Source of the DNA: a virus
Direction: 5' to 3' (one strand)
Virus record (IMG/VR): IMGVR_UViG_3300009183_000050
Coordinates: 1-64,000 of that record
DNA length: 64,000 nucleotides
The notes below the pieces were generated by a model. The model had not been told where the DNA came from. It did no database searches and was given only the letters and a program-made list of their open reading frames with translations. The position numbers were made by a program, and so were the translations under genes. Positions 42,157 to 51,107 of this stretch are shown here, piece after piece; positions within the stretch are counted from its first letter, which is position 1; each line of letters opens with the position of its first letter.

Positions 42157-42354
42157 ATGAGTATTAAGACTGATGTTCCTGGTGTCTATAAAGATGGTGA
42201 GGGAGTTCTTATAAATAAAGATAACGAAGCCCTTCGCGCTTATAGACACCAGAAAATGCAACGAAATAAGTATGTTGAGATTGAAGAAGAGGTGAAGGTC
42301 ATCAAAAGTGACCTTCACGAGATAAAAGAACTTCTAAAAGGATTGATAAAGTAA
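42157..42354 (+). CDS. Small conserved T4-type phage protein
   Basis: 65 residues from ATG 42157 (AAGGTG at 42146-42151 upstream; the in-frame GTG at 42151 is part of that element). SIKTDVPGVYKDGEGVLINK followed by DNEALRAYRHQKMQ is conserved behind the baseplate genes in T4-like phages; the C-terminus is a coiled coil (EIEEEVKVIKSDLHEIKELL). The function is unknown. A structural linker or fibre-related factor is plausible from position. Confidence 0.7.
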   Translation: MSIKTDVPGVYKDGEGVLINKDNEALRAYRHQKMQRNKYVEIEEEVKVIKSDLHEIKELLKGLIK

Positions 42355-42999
42355 ATGGCAATCGCAAATGTAACGCTTAATGATACGTTCGATGAGTGGA
42401 GAACGAAAACTAACCAGCTTATCAATATCTATGATGAGACAAATCTTCTTGCGAGATCGTCATACAATGCTACCAATCTGTCTGTTGCAACAGCGGCTAA
42501 TATTGCGGCTAACATTCTCGTAACAAACACTATCTATACAAATATTATCTATACTGCTACGAATACAGCACTACCAATCGTTCTAACATCTAATACACTA
42601 CTGATTGCTACGATTGGTTCTTATGTCAATACAGCGGCTAACAACTTCCTATCTAACTCGAACCTAGGGCTTGCATGGCGTGGTGCCAATACCGCTCAGA
42701 CAGTTGCTAATCTAGCATTTGATAAGGCCAACACCGCAGGTCTCATCGCTAACCTAGCCTATGACAAAGCTAACACAGGCGGAGGTGGTGGAGGTGGTGT
42801 TGGTGGTTACTTCGTAGGTAATGATGGTCGTGTTGGTGCGGCTAATACGGTCAATAACATCTTCACTATTACAACACCATATCTAAACACTAATGTATAC
42901 TTCTCAACTGCTGAAAACTCATTCGCTGTTGGTCCTATCTATTTGAATGCGAATGCTTCAATCACAATCAATACTGGCGCCAGAGTCGTTATTATCTAA
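42355..42999 (+). CDS. Tail fibre protein, attachment-type
   Basis: 214 residues starting directly after the previous stop. VTLNDTFDEWRTKTNQLINI is a conserved opening of fibre proteins in T4-like phages. The middle has Asn/Ala heptad-like repeats (NTALPIVLTSNT, AYDKANTGG), then a poly-Gly hinge (residues 141-148), then a short C-terminal beta domain (VYFSTAENSFAVGPIYLNAN) ending in ITINTGARVVII. That ending (polar strand then hydrophobic VVI) recurs in several fibre genes here and may be a trimer cap. Confidence 0.75.
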   Translation: MAIANVTLNDTFDEWRTKTNQLINIYDETNLLARSSYNATNLSVATAANIAANILVTNTIYTNIIYTATNTALPIVLTSNTLLIATIGSYVNTAANNFLSNSNLGLAWRGANTAQTVANLAFDKANTAGLIANLAYDKANTGGGGGGGVGGYFVGNDGRVGAANTVNNIFTITTPYLNTNVYFSTAENSFAVGPIYLNANASITINTGARVVII

Positions 43000-43016
43000 A
43001 GAGGTTATAGAAACAA

Positions 43017-43796
43017 ATGTCAATTTTAAGAGTAGATAGTTTACAACTCAATGCCGCAGGCAATGCTGGTGTTTCTATATCAAATACTTGGAATGTATCG
43101 ATTAGTGCAGGCGGTCTAGAAGGTCTAGTTGTTCAGACAACTGGTGATGTTGTTGTTAATAACCGACTGATCATCAAAGCATCAGGTCTTAACTATGCTG
43201 TCAACACAGCTATCGAAAGCGCATTCAGCACAGCAAACACAGCACTATCTGTAGCCAGCAACTCTGGTGCAACTATTGCTATTGCGGCTTTTAACCAAGC
43301 AAACGTAGCATCTGCATCAAACCCTGTGGCGAATGCTGCATATACTCAAGCCAATGCGGCTTATGCTCAGGCTAACCTTGGCGGTAACAAACTCGGTGTT
43401 TCAGGTTTCTTCAACTTCAATGATGTTGAGCTTGGTGAAAACGTAAACATTTGGTCTAAGAACTTCACAGTAAGCATTGTATCAGCCAACAATGGTTCAG
43501 GTAACATCACAGCAAACGCTCATACATTTGTTGTCAATGATGTGGTTCAGTTCACCTCAACAGGCGGTACACCAGCTAACGTTAATACGAATGCTAACTA
43601 CTACATCGTAACATCTACCTCCAATGTCATTCAAGTGTCATCGACAAGAGCAGGTTCAACACTAAATCTACAGAACATTGGTTCAGGAACAATCGTAATC
43701 TACAAACCAGTCAATGCTTCTGCTGTAGGTCCAGTTTCACTCGCTAACGGATTTACTATCAATGTGGCCACTGGCTCCACACTAGCTGTATTGTAA
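43017..43796 (+). CDS. Tail fibre protein
   Basis: 259 residues starting SILRVDSLQLNAAGNAGVSI. Residues 75-125 contain Asn/Ala repeats (AFNQANVASA, AAYTQANAAYAQANLGG), then FNFNDVELGENVNIWSKNFT and a C-terminal beta module ending ASAVGPVSLANGFTINVATGSTLAVL with ATG-free turn patterns like the preceding gene's end. No receptor specificity can be inferred. Part of the fibre array; 17 bases from its neighbour. Confidence 0.7.
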   Translation: MSILRVDSLQLNAAGNAGVSISNTWNVSISAGGLEGLVVQTTGDVVVNNRLIIKASGLNYAVNTAIESAFSTANTALSVASNSGATIAIAAFNQANVASASNPVANAAYTQANAAYAQANLGGNKLGVSGFFNFNDVELGENVNIWSKNFTVSIVSANNGSGNITANAHTFVVNDVVQFTSTGGTPANVNTNANYYIVTSTSNVIQVSSTRAGSTLNLQNIGSGTIVIYKPVNASAVGPVSLANGFTINVATGSTLAVL

Positions 43797-43805
43797 GAGG
43801 ATTAA

Positions 43806-44198
43806 ATGAGTACCTTTAAAGTAGACGTATTACAAAGCAGAAGTGGTGGAGCTACCACATTTACTGGTCAATATACAGCAAAAGCATGGGTAAACCTTAA
43901 TGCTTCATCAGGAACACCTACCGCTCGTTCTAGTGGAAATGTTACCAGTTTAACCGATAATGGTGTTGGAGATTTTACTACAAATTTCACAAACGCACTT
44001 TCAAGCGCAAATTATTCTGTGTCAGGATCTGCTAGTGTTTTTTCCGTTGGGGCTGGCGGGGCTACTGTTGTGGAAATATATGATGCGGCAGGAGGAGGGA
44101 CTAACCCTACTACGACTACCCTTCGGATTTATGTTCATCGTAGCGGTGTAAGTGCTGTAGACCAAACATATGTTTGTGTTAACATTATAGAAAATTAA
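43806..44198 (+). CDS. Small fibre/adhesin protein with AWVN-type module
   Basis: 130 residues: start STFKVDVLQSRSGGATTFTG, then a module KAWVNLNASSGTPTARSSGN, VGDFTTNFTNALSSANYSVS, and a C-terminal RIYVHRSGVSAVDQTYVCVN. The same module follows in the next gene and ends the 564-residue fibre gene. It is typical of short C-terminal receptor-binding domains in prophage and marine phage fibres. Confidence 0.7.
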   Translation: MSTFKVDVLQSRSGGATTFTGQYTAKAWVNLNASSGTPTARSSGNVTSLTDNGVGDFTTNFTNALSSANYSVSGSASVFSVGAGGATVVEIYDAAGGGTNPTTTTLRIYVHRSGVSAVDQTYVCVNIIEN

Positions 44199-44207
44199 GG
44201 AACCGTT

Positions 44208-44597
44208 ATGTCTACATTCAAAGCAGATTACATCATCGCAAGACAGGAAGAAATAGCTGGTAACACCAGCTCTATTCCAGTGAAAACCGTTGTCAATGGT
44301 ACAGCAAAAGCATGGGTAAACTTTAACGGAACTGGTACGATTGCGATTAGATCGAGTTTCAATACTTCAAGTATTACAGATGGTGGTGTTGGTATATACA
44401 CATCAAACTTCACAAACGCATTGAGTGATGCTAACTTTTGCCCAAGTGGTTCTGCCGGAGTGCCAGCAGGGTCAATAGGACAATTTCAGACTTACTGGGT
44501 AGCACCCACCGCATCGACTTGTAGTGCTTCTAGTCGCAACAATGCCGGTTCGTTTGCGGATTTTGATTATGTTGCCTTGTTGATTATGTATCGCTAA
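44208..44597 (+). CDS. Small fibre/adhesin protein, paralogue of the previous
   Basis: 129 residues: STFKADYIIARQEEIAGNTS, then KAWVNFNGTGTIAIRSSFNT, VGIYTSNFTNALSDANFCPS and a YVALLIMYR end. It is clearly paralogous to the preceding protein in the first 90 residues, with a different tip, suggesting duplication and divergence of a receptor-binding module. Its stop is inside an AATAAATA octamer. Confidence 0.7.
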   Translation: MSTFKADYIIARQEEIAGNTSSIPVKTVVNGTAKAWVNFNGTGTIAIRSSFNTSSITDGGVGIYTSNFTNALSDANFCPSGSAGVPAGSIGQFQTYWVAPTASTCSASSRNNAGSFADFDYVALLIMYR

Positions 44598-44603
44598 TAA
44601 ATA
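44596..44603 (+). promoter_or_regulatory. Late-promoter-like octamer AATAAATA
   Basis: Overlaps the TAA stop of the small adhesin gene and lies 25 bases before the tailspike ATG. Matches NATAAATA, one mismatch to TATAAATA. Confidence 0.5.
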
Positions 44604-44627
44604 TAAGAAAGATTCAGGAGTAAGTTA

Positions 44628-46265
44628 ATGTCAATTACAATTAGTGGTTCATCAGGTATCGTAGGTGCAAACGGAAGTGCAATCGCACCAGCCTTAACTG
44701 GTGGTGATTTTGATAGTGGCATTTTCTTTCCAAATCCAAATACAGTGGCCTTTTCAGCAGGTGGTACTGAAGTGTTTCGGGCGAATACTGGCGGGCTTTT
44801 TTCATCAACGACTGGTCTAATAGTTGGTGCCTCAACCAGTGTTATAGCCGATTATTTTAACGGTACAGGCTCTCAGACAGCATTCACACTTTCTGGAAAT
44901 CCAGCAACTAAAAACAACACAAGCGTGTATATTAGTGGCGTGTATCAGGCTAAGTCAACATACAGCCTAAGCACAACAACATTGACCTTCTCGACAGCAC
45001 CTCCTTCTGGCACATCTAACATTGAGGTTGTGTGGAATCTACCGCTTTCTATTGGCACACCTAGCGATGGCACAATAACAGACGCAAAGATCAATTCTTC
45101 TAGTAAACTTTACAATCGAGTTAATGATATTATTAGCGTTAAAGATTACGGTGCTACGGGTGATGGAAGCACAGATGATTCTGTTGCTATTCAAAACGCT
45201 ATTAACGCAGCCGCAAATAAATGCTTGCACTTTCCTGCTGGAATTTATTTTTGTGGAACAGCATCGTTTTCAATTACATCGCCAATTGAAATTAAAGGTG
45301 TTGGCGGTCCAGCTTCATGTAAATTAGTCAGAAGTTCAAATTCTTTTGGCAATTCATTATTTTATGCAACTAATGTTACTGGCGTTAACATCCGTGATAT
45401 ATGGTGTCATTATTCAAATGCTGCAACTGTTGTAAGCGCAGATCATGCAGCCATTCAAACATACACTTGTAACAATGTTCTTATTGAAAACGTATGGGTT
45501 ACTGGCCTTTGGTATGTTGGCATTGAAATAAGCAATTGCACAAAATCTGTAGTCAATAAATGCTCAGTTCGCGGTGTCCATAATCGCGCAATATATTGCT
45601 ACCAAGCCTGTAAAGACACTATTTTTTCCAATAACCATATAGATGGCGCAATTTATGGTGGTTCAACAAAGACAACAAGTTACGGAATAAATGTCAATCC
45701 AGCTTTAATAGGTACTATAAATAACATAGTAATATCAGATAATACAATTCGTAATACAGTTTCTCAAGGAATTTCTACTGCTGAACAAACTTATGGAATA
45801 ACTATTGTTGGCAATTCAATATCTGATGTTGGCACTTCTCATGGTATTCTTGTGCAAAAAGCTAATGGTTTTTCTACTACTCAAGTAATAGTGGTTGGTA
45901 ACAACGTAAGTGGATGTGGGCAATATGGAATTTATTTGACCGAAAGTTATTACGTTACTTGCACTGGAAACGTATCACAAGGAAACACATTAGCAGGAAT
46001 AGCTGGTAATTTTATTCAAAATTCTGTAATAAGCGGGAATATATTAGATGGTAATGGTGGAGATGGAATTTATTTAGGTAATAATTCTAATCGCAACATA
46101 GTTACTAGCAATATGTGTGTTGTGAATGTAGGTTATGGGTTAAAAATAGATGGAGCTACTAGTTTTTACACTAGATATAATGATAACTATTTTTACACAA
46201 ACACTGCTGGATCAGTTTCCGATACAGGAACAGGTTCTAGTGCCGGAACAAATCTAACAGTTTAA
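44628..46265 (+). CDS. Tailspike with pectate-lyase-type beta-helix
   Basis: 545 residues. The N-terminal 175 form a virion-attachment and neck region. ISVKDYGATGDGSTDDSVAI followed by QNAINAAANKCLHFPAGIYF is the classic start of pectate-lyase-3/tailspike beta-helices; residues 180-520 consist of N-rich turns (ISDNTIRNTVSQGIS, VVGNNVSGCGQYGIYLTESY). Such spikes bind and cut surface polysaccharide. The DNA here is more AT-rich and uses other codons than its neighbours, suggesting recent exchange. The catalytic residues cannot be assigned from sequence. Confidence 0.85.
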   Translation: MSITISGSSGIVGANGSAIAPALTGGDFDSGIFFPNPNTVAFSAGGTEVFRANTGGLFSSTTGLIVGASTSVIADYFNGTGSQTAFTLSGNPATKNNTSVYISGVYQAKSTYSLSTTTLTFSTAPPSGTSNIEVVWNLPLSIGTPSDGTITDAKINSSSKLYNRVNDIISVKDYGATGDGSTDDSVAIQNAINAAANKCLHFPAGIYFCGTASFSITSPIEIKGVGGPASCKLVRSSNSFGNSLFYATNVTGVNIRDIWCHYSNAATVVSADHAAIQTYTCNNVLIENVWVTGLWYVGIEISNCTKSVVNKCSVRGVHNRAIYCYQACKDTIFSNNHIDGAIYGGSTKTTSYGINVNPALIGTINNIVISDNTIRNTVSQGISTAEQTYGITIVGNSISDVGTSHGILVQKANGFSTTQVIVVGNNVSGCGQYGIYLTESYYVTCTGNVSQGNTLAGIAGNFIQNSVISGNILDGNGGDGIYLGNNSNRNIVTSNMCVVNVGYGLKIDGATSFYTRYNDNYFYTNTAGSVSDTGTGSSAGTNLTV

Positions 46266-46277
46266 AAGGAATATGCT

Positions 46278-46622
46278 ATGTTCGCTCTTGTAAAAGATCA
46301 AAAGATATTAGCGGTTGAGCATAGTGAACTTGCTCTTGCCCCTGAGATAGAACTTCATGGCGGAAAAATACTTCCTGTAATTCAATTTGTTCCACCGACT
46401 GATCATATTGCAGATGGTTCTGCTTGGTACGAATTATCAGGTGATACAGTCTATCAAAAAGCAAACTCAGTTTTTGCATTTTCCAATTATGCAGAAGCAA
46501 GAAAATTAGCATATCCCCCAATCACTGATTATATAGACGGCATTGTGAAAAATGATACGGCGCAAATAGCTGCGTATATATCTGCATGTTTAGAAGTGAA
46601 AGTTAAATATCCTAAATCTTAA
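46278..46622 (+). CDS. Tailspike-associated small protein, chaperone-like
   Basis: 114 residues: FALVKDQKILAVEHSELALA, then KILPVIQFVPPTDHIADGSA and a helical C-terminus. Small genes of this plan directly behind fibre or spike genes often encode assembly chaperones or caps. No definite family. It shares AT-rich composition with the spike upstream and may have moved with it. Confidence 0.5.
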   Translation: MFALVKDQKILAVEHSELALAPEIELHGGKILPVIQFVPPTDHIADGSAWYELSGDTVYQKANSVFAFSNYAEARKLAYPPITDYIDGIVKNDTAQIAAYISACLEVKVKYPKS

Positions 46623-46644
46623 TTTTGCACTGGAGGCTAAGTAA

Positions 46645-47736
46645 ATGGCACTGACACAAGTAACCAACTCAATGCTAGCCTTTGATGGTGGCCCTCTTGG
46701 TATGCGCAACCGCATCATCAATGGGAACATGGCAATTGATCAGCGCAATGCTGGGGCGCAGATTACAGCGGCTAATTTGACCAGCAGCACATATATGGTT
46801 GATCGCTGGCAGTATTTTTCGTCTCAAGCTGCAAAATTTACCGCGCAGCAAAACGCTGGAGCTGTAACAACGGCGGTAGGTTTTCCAAACTATCTTGGAA
46901 TGACGGTTGCATCCGCAGTCACTGTTGGCGCAACTGATTATTTTTCCATTAGTCAACCAGTCGAAGGGTTTAACTTTGCAGATTTCGCATGGGGAACGGC
47001 AAGCGCAAAAACCGTAACTCTTTCATTTGTTGTTTATAGCTCTTTGACAGGAACTTTTGGCGGCACTTTAAAAAATTCTGCCGGAACAAGGTCTTATCCA
47101 TTTACATATTCAATCCCGTCTGCAAACACTTGGACAACAATATCAGTAACAGTTGCAGGGGACACAAGCGGCACATGGGTAGGGGCAACCAATGGGATCG
47201 GATGTTATGTTCAATTTGGTCTTGGGGTTGGTTCAACTTACAGTGGCACGGCGGGTGCTTGGGCGGCAACAAACTATGTATCAGCCACTGGCGCAGTCTC
47301 CGTAGTCGGCACTGCAAGCGCAACATTCTACATCACAGGCGTTCAGCTTGAAGTTGGCTCTGTTGCTACCCCATTTGAACGCAGACAGTATGGTCATGAA
47401 ATCACTTTGTGTCAAAGATATTATCAAAAAAGTTACAATATTGATGTGGCCCCAGGTACGGCAGGTGCTGCTGGAGCCATAGGTAGTATATTAAATTCAG
47501 GAGGAGCTGGATATACAACCGCTCATCTTAAAGTGCCTATGCGAACAACTCCAACAACAGTAACAATATATAATGGATCGTTTACAGGTTCAACCGGAAC
47601 GTGGACGGACGGTGGAGCCGGAGCTCCCGCGACCAGCGCAAATCTTACTGGTGCAAGTAACATTGTATTTTATACAACTGGTGGTGCCGGATCATCAACA
47701 GTATTTGGCCATTTCACAGCAGCCGCGGAGCTTTAA
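46645..47736 (+). CDS. Tail fibre / carbohydrate-binding-like protein
   Basis: 363 residues. GMRNRIINGNMAIDQRNAG followed by YMVDRWQYFSS is the start of a frequent phage/prophage fibre type; the N-terminal 240 residues look like a carbohydrate-binding beta-sandwich that ends in FYITGVQLEVGSVATPFERR, a well-known closing motif. The last 110 residues are a variable tip with Thr/Gly repeats. A receptor-binding role is probable. Its composition (many Ala/Gln, varied codons) fits recent import. Confidence 0.8.
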   Translation: MALTQVTNSMLAFDGGPLGMRNRIINGNMAIDQRNAGAQITAANLTSSTYMVDRWQYFSSQAAKFTAQQNAGAVTTAVGFPNYLGMTVASAVTVGATDYFSISQPVEGFNFADFAWGTASAKTVTLSFVVYSSLTGTFGGTLKNSAGTRSYPFTYSIPSANTWTTISVTVAGDTSGTWVGATNGIGCYVQFGLGVGSTYSGTAGAWAATNYVSATGAVSVVGTASATFYITGVQLEVGSVATPFERRQYGHEITLCQRYYQKSYNIDVAPGTAGAAGAIGSILNSGGAGYTTAHLKVPMRTTPTTVTIYNGSFTGSTGTWTDGGAGAPATSANLTGASNIVFYTTGGAGSSTVFGHFTAAAEL

Positions 47737-47738
47737 TT

Positions 47739-47918
47739 ATGTATTCAAATGCAAAATATATTAAAACGATGGGTCAAAATGTAGTCATTGAAGTTCAGTT
47801 TAATAACGACATTATTTGCGTTCCTATATATGATGAAAATCCTGTTTATCAAGAGATTATGCAACTTGTTGAAGAAGGCAAACTTACAATCGCACCAGCC
47901 GATGAGGTATCTAACTAA
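47739..47918 (+). CDS. Tiny fibre-linked protein (59 aa)
   Basis: A 59-residue frame three bases after the previous stop: MYSNAKYIKTMGQNVVIEVQ, then CVPIYDENPVYQEIMQLVEE and IAPADEVSN. The plan (short beta strand followed by ENPxYQEIMxxVEEGKLTIAPAD) is common in small proteins beside tail fibres in marine and other phages. The TAA overlaps the next ATG (TAATG). Function unknown; a fibre chaperone or linker is suggested by position. Confidence 0.65.
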   Translation: MYSNAKYIKTMGQNVVIEVQFNNDIICVPIYDENPVYQEIMQLVEEGKLTIAPADEVSN

Positions 47919-48466
47919 TGTCCACGATCAGAACACAATTTGTAGGTCCTCTAACAGGTAACACAACACCGATTGGTGCTGTTTCTCCGACATTGATGGA
48001 TGCACAGGCATCTACTAGTGGAACAGCTATCAACTTTACAAGCGTCATTCCTACTTGGGCAAAACGAGTTACAATAGCGTTTAACGGTGTATCCACAAGT
48101 AGCACAAATAATCTTATTGTTCAATTAGGCGTAGCTGGCACCTATGTAATTACAGGTTATTCCGCACAAACCACTGGTATTGCAAGTTCAGTTGGGGCAA
48201 CATCTTCTTCAACCGTTGGCTTTCCCATTTATCACAATGTCGCAACATACGCTTGGTCTGGCGTTATTACATTGCAAAATGTTTCTAGTAACATTTGGGT
48301 AGCATCAGGTATTCTTGGTAACGCGACTACCACTCCACTTTCTGCAATGACCTCTGGGGTTATATCATTAGCGGGTGCTTTGGATAGTGTCCGTGTAATT
48401 GCTAGCGCAACAGGATCGCCATCAGATACTTTTGATGCCGGCTCTATCTCTGTAATGTATGAATAA
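47918..48466 (+). CDS. Tail fibre tip / adhesin protein
   Basis: 182 residues: STIRTQFVGPLTGNTTPIGA, then a beta-rich globular part (WAKRVTIAFNGVSTSSTNNL, IYHNVATYAWSGVITLQNVS) ending VRVIASATGSPSDTFDAGSI with SVMYE. This end pattern is typical of phage fibre tip domains (DTFDAGxxxxxYE). It is translationally coupled with the 59-residue gene. Confidence 0.7.
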   Translation: MSTIRTQFVGPLTGNTTPIGAVSPTLMDAQASTSGTAINFTSVIPTWAKRVTIAFNGVSTSSTNNLIVQLGVAGTYVITGYSAQTTGIASSVGATSSSTVGFPIYHNVATYAWSGVITLQNVSSNIWVASGILGNATTTPLSAMTSGVISLAGALDSVRVIASATGSPSDTFDAGSISVMYE

Positions 48467-48480
48467 AAAGGGTATATATT

Positions 48481-48969
48481 ATGAATCTACTAGATAGATT
48501 AATGTGGGCTTCTGAGAACCTAGAACCAGTTCAGACAAAGTATAGGATCGTCTATGAAGATCCATCTTTCCCTGATGAAGTCGCTAAGGTTGTTGTAGCA
48601 TCTGGTGAATGGTTAGCATGTGCTTTGCATGGCGGACTACTCCCACCAGTCGAGTCATATCATAACATGACTCTTGAATTGGTCACAGATACAGGTGAGA
48701 AGATCGTCTGCAATTACTTAGAAGCACAGCAACATCGACTAGATCATAAGATTGTTGGTGAGAGAGTTCTTAATGACCCCTGCAATACAGATGAACCATT
48801 GGGACCTATGACTGAAGAAGAAGCGATTGAGTATCTTCTGATGAAAGATGTTCCAACCAGAGTATGGTCATCTGATTATAAATACAATAGAACGTTGTTT
48901 AAGATTTGCACAATAGAACAACTACCACAGACAAGAAATTATCGGAACGCTTGGAAGCTGGCGGCATAA
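48481..48969 (+). CDS. Hypothetical fibre-locus protein with RNYRNAW end
   Basis: 162 residues: an N-terminal helix DRLMWASENLEPVQTKYRIV, a beta middle, then a helix TEEEAIEYLLMKDVPTRVW, and the C-terminal motif TRNYRNAWKLAA. That last motif recurs as RKFRDAWTL and FFDAWRL in two neighbouring genes, linking all three to one fibre-assembly-related family. Role unknown; a chaperone for the adjacent fibre is the likeliest. Confidence 0.55.
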   Translation: MNLLDRLMWASENLEPVQTKYRIVYEDPSFPDEVAKVVVASGEWLACALHGGLLPPVESYHNMTLELVTDTGEKIVCNYLEAQQHRLDHKIVGERVLNDPCNTDEPLGPMTEEEAIEYLLMKDVPTRVWSSDYKYNRTLFKICTIEQLPQTRNYRNAWKLAA

Positions 48970-49048
48970 TGCATATAAGTTGGCTGCCAAAACTTATCAT
49001 GGTGAATATGCAAGTTTTTAAAAGCATACAGATTAAGGATAAAAGAAC

Positions 49049-49399
49049 ATGACTACCTACATTCAGGTAAACGGGCAAACGGTAGACGCATCAGCGGTTA
49101 CAGTCCCAGCAAATAGAAAATTCAGAGATGCTTGGACCTTGTCAGGTGATGTTATCTCTATTGATGTTGATAAAGCAAAAGACATTTGGAAAGACAAGAT
49201 GAGAGCGGCTAGAGCCGAAAGACTCGTTGCTCTCGATGCACAGTTCTTCCTTGCTCTCGAAAATAGTGATGATGTAAAGAAGGCTGAGATTACAACTAAG
49301 AAACAACTTCTTAGAAACGTAACAGAATTGCCTGAGCTTCTTAATGCAACGACAGTGGAAGAAATCGAAGCCGTTTGGCCATCATACCTGAACGCATAA
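49049..49399 (+). CDS. Fibre-associated protein, tail-assembly-chaperone-like
   Basis: 116 residues: a beta start (YIQVNGQTVDASAVTVPANR), the motif KFRDAWTLSGDVISIDVDKA, then a long helix KDIWKDKMRAARAERLVALD, and an end typical of small phage tail proteins (LNATTVEEIEAVWPSYL). Similar proteins follow fibre genes in many myophages and resemble the C-terminal part of tail-fibre assembly proteins. 80 bases of non-coding DNA precede it. Confidence 0.65.
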   Translation: MTTYIQVNGQTVDASAVTVPANRKFRDAWTLSGDVISIDVDKAKDIWKDKMRAARAERLVALDAQFFLALENSDDVKKAEITTKKQLLRNVTELPELLNATTVEEIEAVWPSYLNA

Positions 49400-49409
49400 G
49401 GATCAGTCA

Positions 49410-51104
49410 ATGTCAACCCTAAGCGTTAATAAGATTACCGATCTTACAGACTTCACATTCCCACCTACGACGACACTTAGTTTGGTCGGTTTTAATGCCA
49501 GTGGTACCATTAACACGGCTAATTTAAATATCACAAGTACCAGTGGTCGTATCACTGGTGACTTCGGTAATGCGACAAATGCTAACCGTGTTATATTCCA
49601 AAATAGCACGGTTAATGGTGGTTCGCGTGTCAGCGTTATGCCAAATGGCACAGCATCAAGCTCAGGTTTTGAGGCATACAGCGGGCCAAGCACCGATCCT
49701 AATAATGCTTCTATTGCCGTAATGGCGGCGCAAGGAACAACAGATGCTCGTTTTTCGTCAACTATTTCTGGCACAGGCACATATCTGCCTATGACCTTCT
49801 ACACTGGCGGGTCAGAGCGTGTGCGTATTGACACCAGCGGCAACGTGGGAATTGGCACCCTCTCTCCAACCTATGCCTTAGATGTCTATAGATCAGCGGC
49901 CGCTGTTAAACGCATTTATTCTGACACATCGGCAACTTCAATTATTGCAAACTATTCCACCGATACCGTTGGTGGGATAGCGGCATTTTATAAATACCGG
50001 GGTACTAATGCAGCACCAACAACGGTTGTAAACGGAGATATTGCAAGTCGGGTTGTATCTTATGGATACGATGGAACATCGCTTGGGCAAGTTGCTGAAA
50101 TTCGGTCAAACTTAGATGCTACGGTTGGCACTGGTAGCACTGCTGGACGGTTAACATTTTACACCACATCAAGTGGATCTAACACTGTTACTGAGCGTAT
50201 GCGCATTGATTCCAGCGGTAATATGGGTATTGGAATGACTCCATCTCTTCCTCTAGATATTACGGCGACAACGGGAAATATACGTTTAACCTCTTCAACA
50301 GGCACAAATTACGCTCAATTACAAACCATCAACGGAAGTGGTACGGCTCGTTTTGGCGTAGAGGGTTCTGGTGGAGGTAGTATTACTGCAAATTCTACTG
50401 CGTATTCCGCTGTAGTAAACCAAGCAGGCGCATATAGTTTGCACTTTGGTACAAATAATACTGTTCGTGCAACCATCGACTCCAGCGGTAATATGGGTAT
50501 TGGAACAAATTCGTTAGGTGCAGGATACAGAGTTTCGATTGTTGGTTCTGCCGCATCATCTGTACCGCTTTATCTGCATTCTGATGCAACTAATGGATAT
50601 GTGTATTCTCCAAATCCTCTAGTTATTGGATCTACTGGTGCATATACACTTAGTTTAGTAACTAATAATACCACAAAATTCTTAATTGGTTCCGCAGGCC
50701 AGCTAGGTATTGGTGGCGCAACATATGGTACATCAGGTCAGGTTCTAACCTCTGGTGGTGCAAGTGCCGCTCCTACATGGTCAACCGTTTCTGCCGGATC
50801 AAGTGCAAAAGCATGGGCGCGTTGGGATGGTGCAAGTGGAACCAGAACATCATCTTATAACGTAAGTTCGATCACACGAAGTAGTGCCGGTCAGTATATT
50901 GTAAACTTCACCACGGCGATGGCAGATGCTAACTATGCTCCAATTATGTCATGTGCGGGCGATTCCACTGTGTATAATGGGTATGGAGTTTTTCCAGGTA
51001 TGACTTCTGCTCCAACCACTACTAGCTTTGCTATGTGGACTAAATCTTATAATGGGACGGCTACTGATCCCGCCAGTGTTCAAATTGCAGTATTTGGGAA
51101 TTAA
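49410..51104 (+). CDS. Tail fibre with repeated DSSGNMGIGT units
   Basis: 564 residues: the start STLSVNKITDLTDFTFPPTT resembles the first residues of other fibre genes here. The shaft contains repeats of the type RVRIDTSGNVGIGTLSPTYA, RMRIDSSGNMGIGMTPSLPL and TIDSSGNMGIGTNSLGAGYR, a well-known phage fibre unit. The last 100 residues are the AWxxW module (KAWARWDGASGTRTSSYNVS, FTTAMADANYAPI), shared with the 130- and 129-residue genes. A receptor-binding fibre is the likely function. Confidence 0.78.
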   Translation: MSTLSVNKITDLTDFTFPPTTTLSLVGFNASGTINTANLNITSTSGRITGDFGNATNANRVIFQNSTVNGGSRVSVMPNGTASSSGFEAYSGPSTDPNNASIAVMAAQGTTDARFSSTISGTGTYLPMTFYTGGSERVRIDTSGNVGIGTLSPTYALDVYRSAAAVKRIYSDTSATSIIANYSTDTVGGIAAFYKYRGTNAAPTTVVNGDIASRVVSYGYDGTSLGQVAEIRSNLDATVGTGSTAGRLTFYTTSSGSNTVTERMRIDSSGNMGIGMTPSLPLDITATTGNIRLTSSTGTNYAQLQTINGSGTARFGVEGSGGGSITANSTAYSAVVNQAGAYSLHFGTNNTVRATIDSSGNMGIGTNSLGAGYRVSIVGSAASSVPLYLHSDATNGYVYSPNPLVIGSTGAYTLSLVTNNTTKFLIGSAGQLGIGGATYGTSGQVLTSGGASAAPTWSTVSAGSSAKAWARWDGASGTRTSSYNVSSITRSSAGQYIVNFTTAMADANYAPIMSCAGDSTVYNGYGVFPGMTSAPTTTSFAMWTKSYNGTATDPASVQIAVFGN

Positions 51105-51107
51105 AAC

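Noticed and set aside
49989-49996. TATAAATA inside the 564-residue fibre gene (also 55851-55858 in the collagen-like gene) as late promoters
   Set aside because: They are deep in coding sequence with no gene start nearby; an AT-rich octamer is expected a few times by chance in 64 kb.
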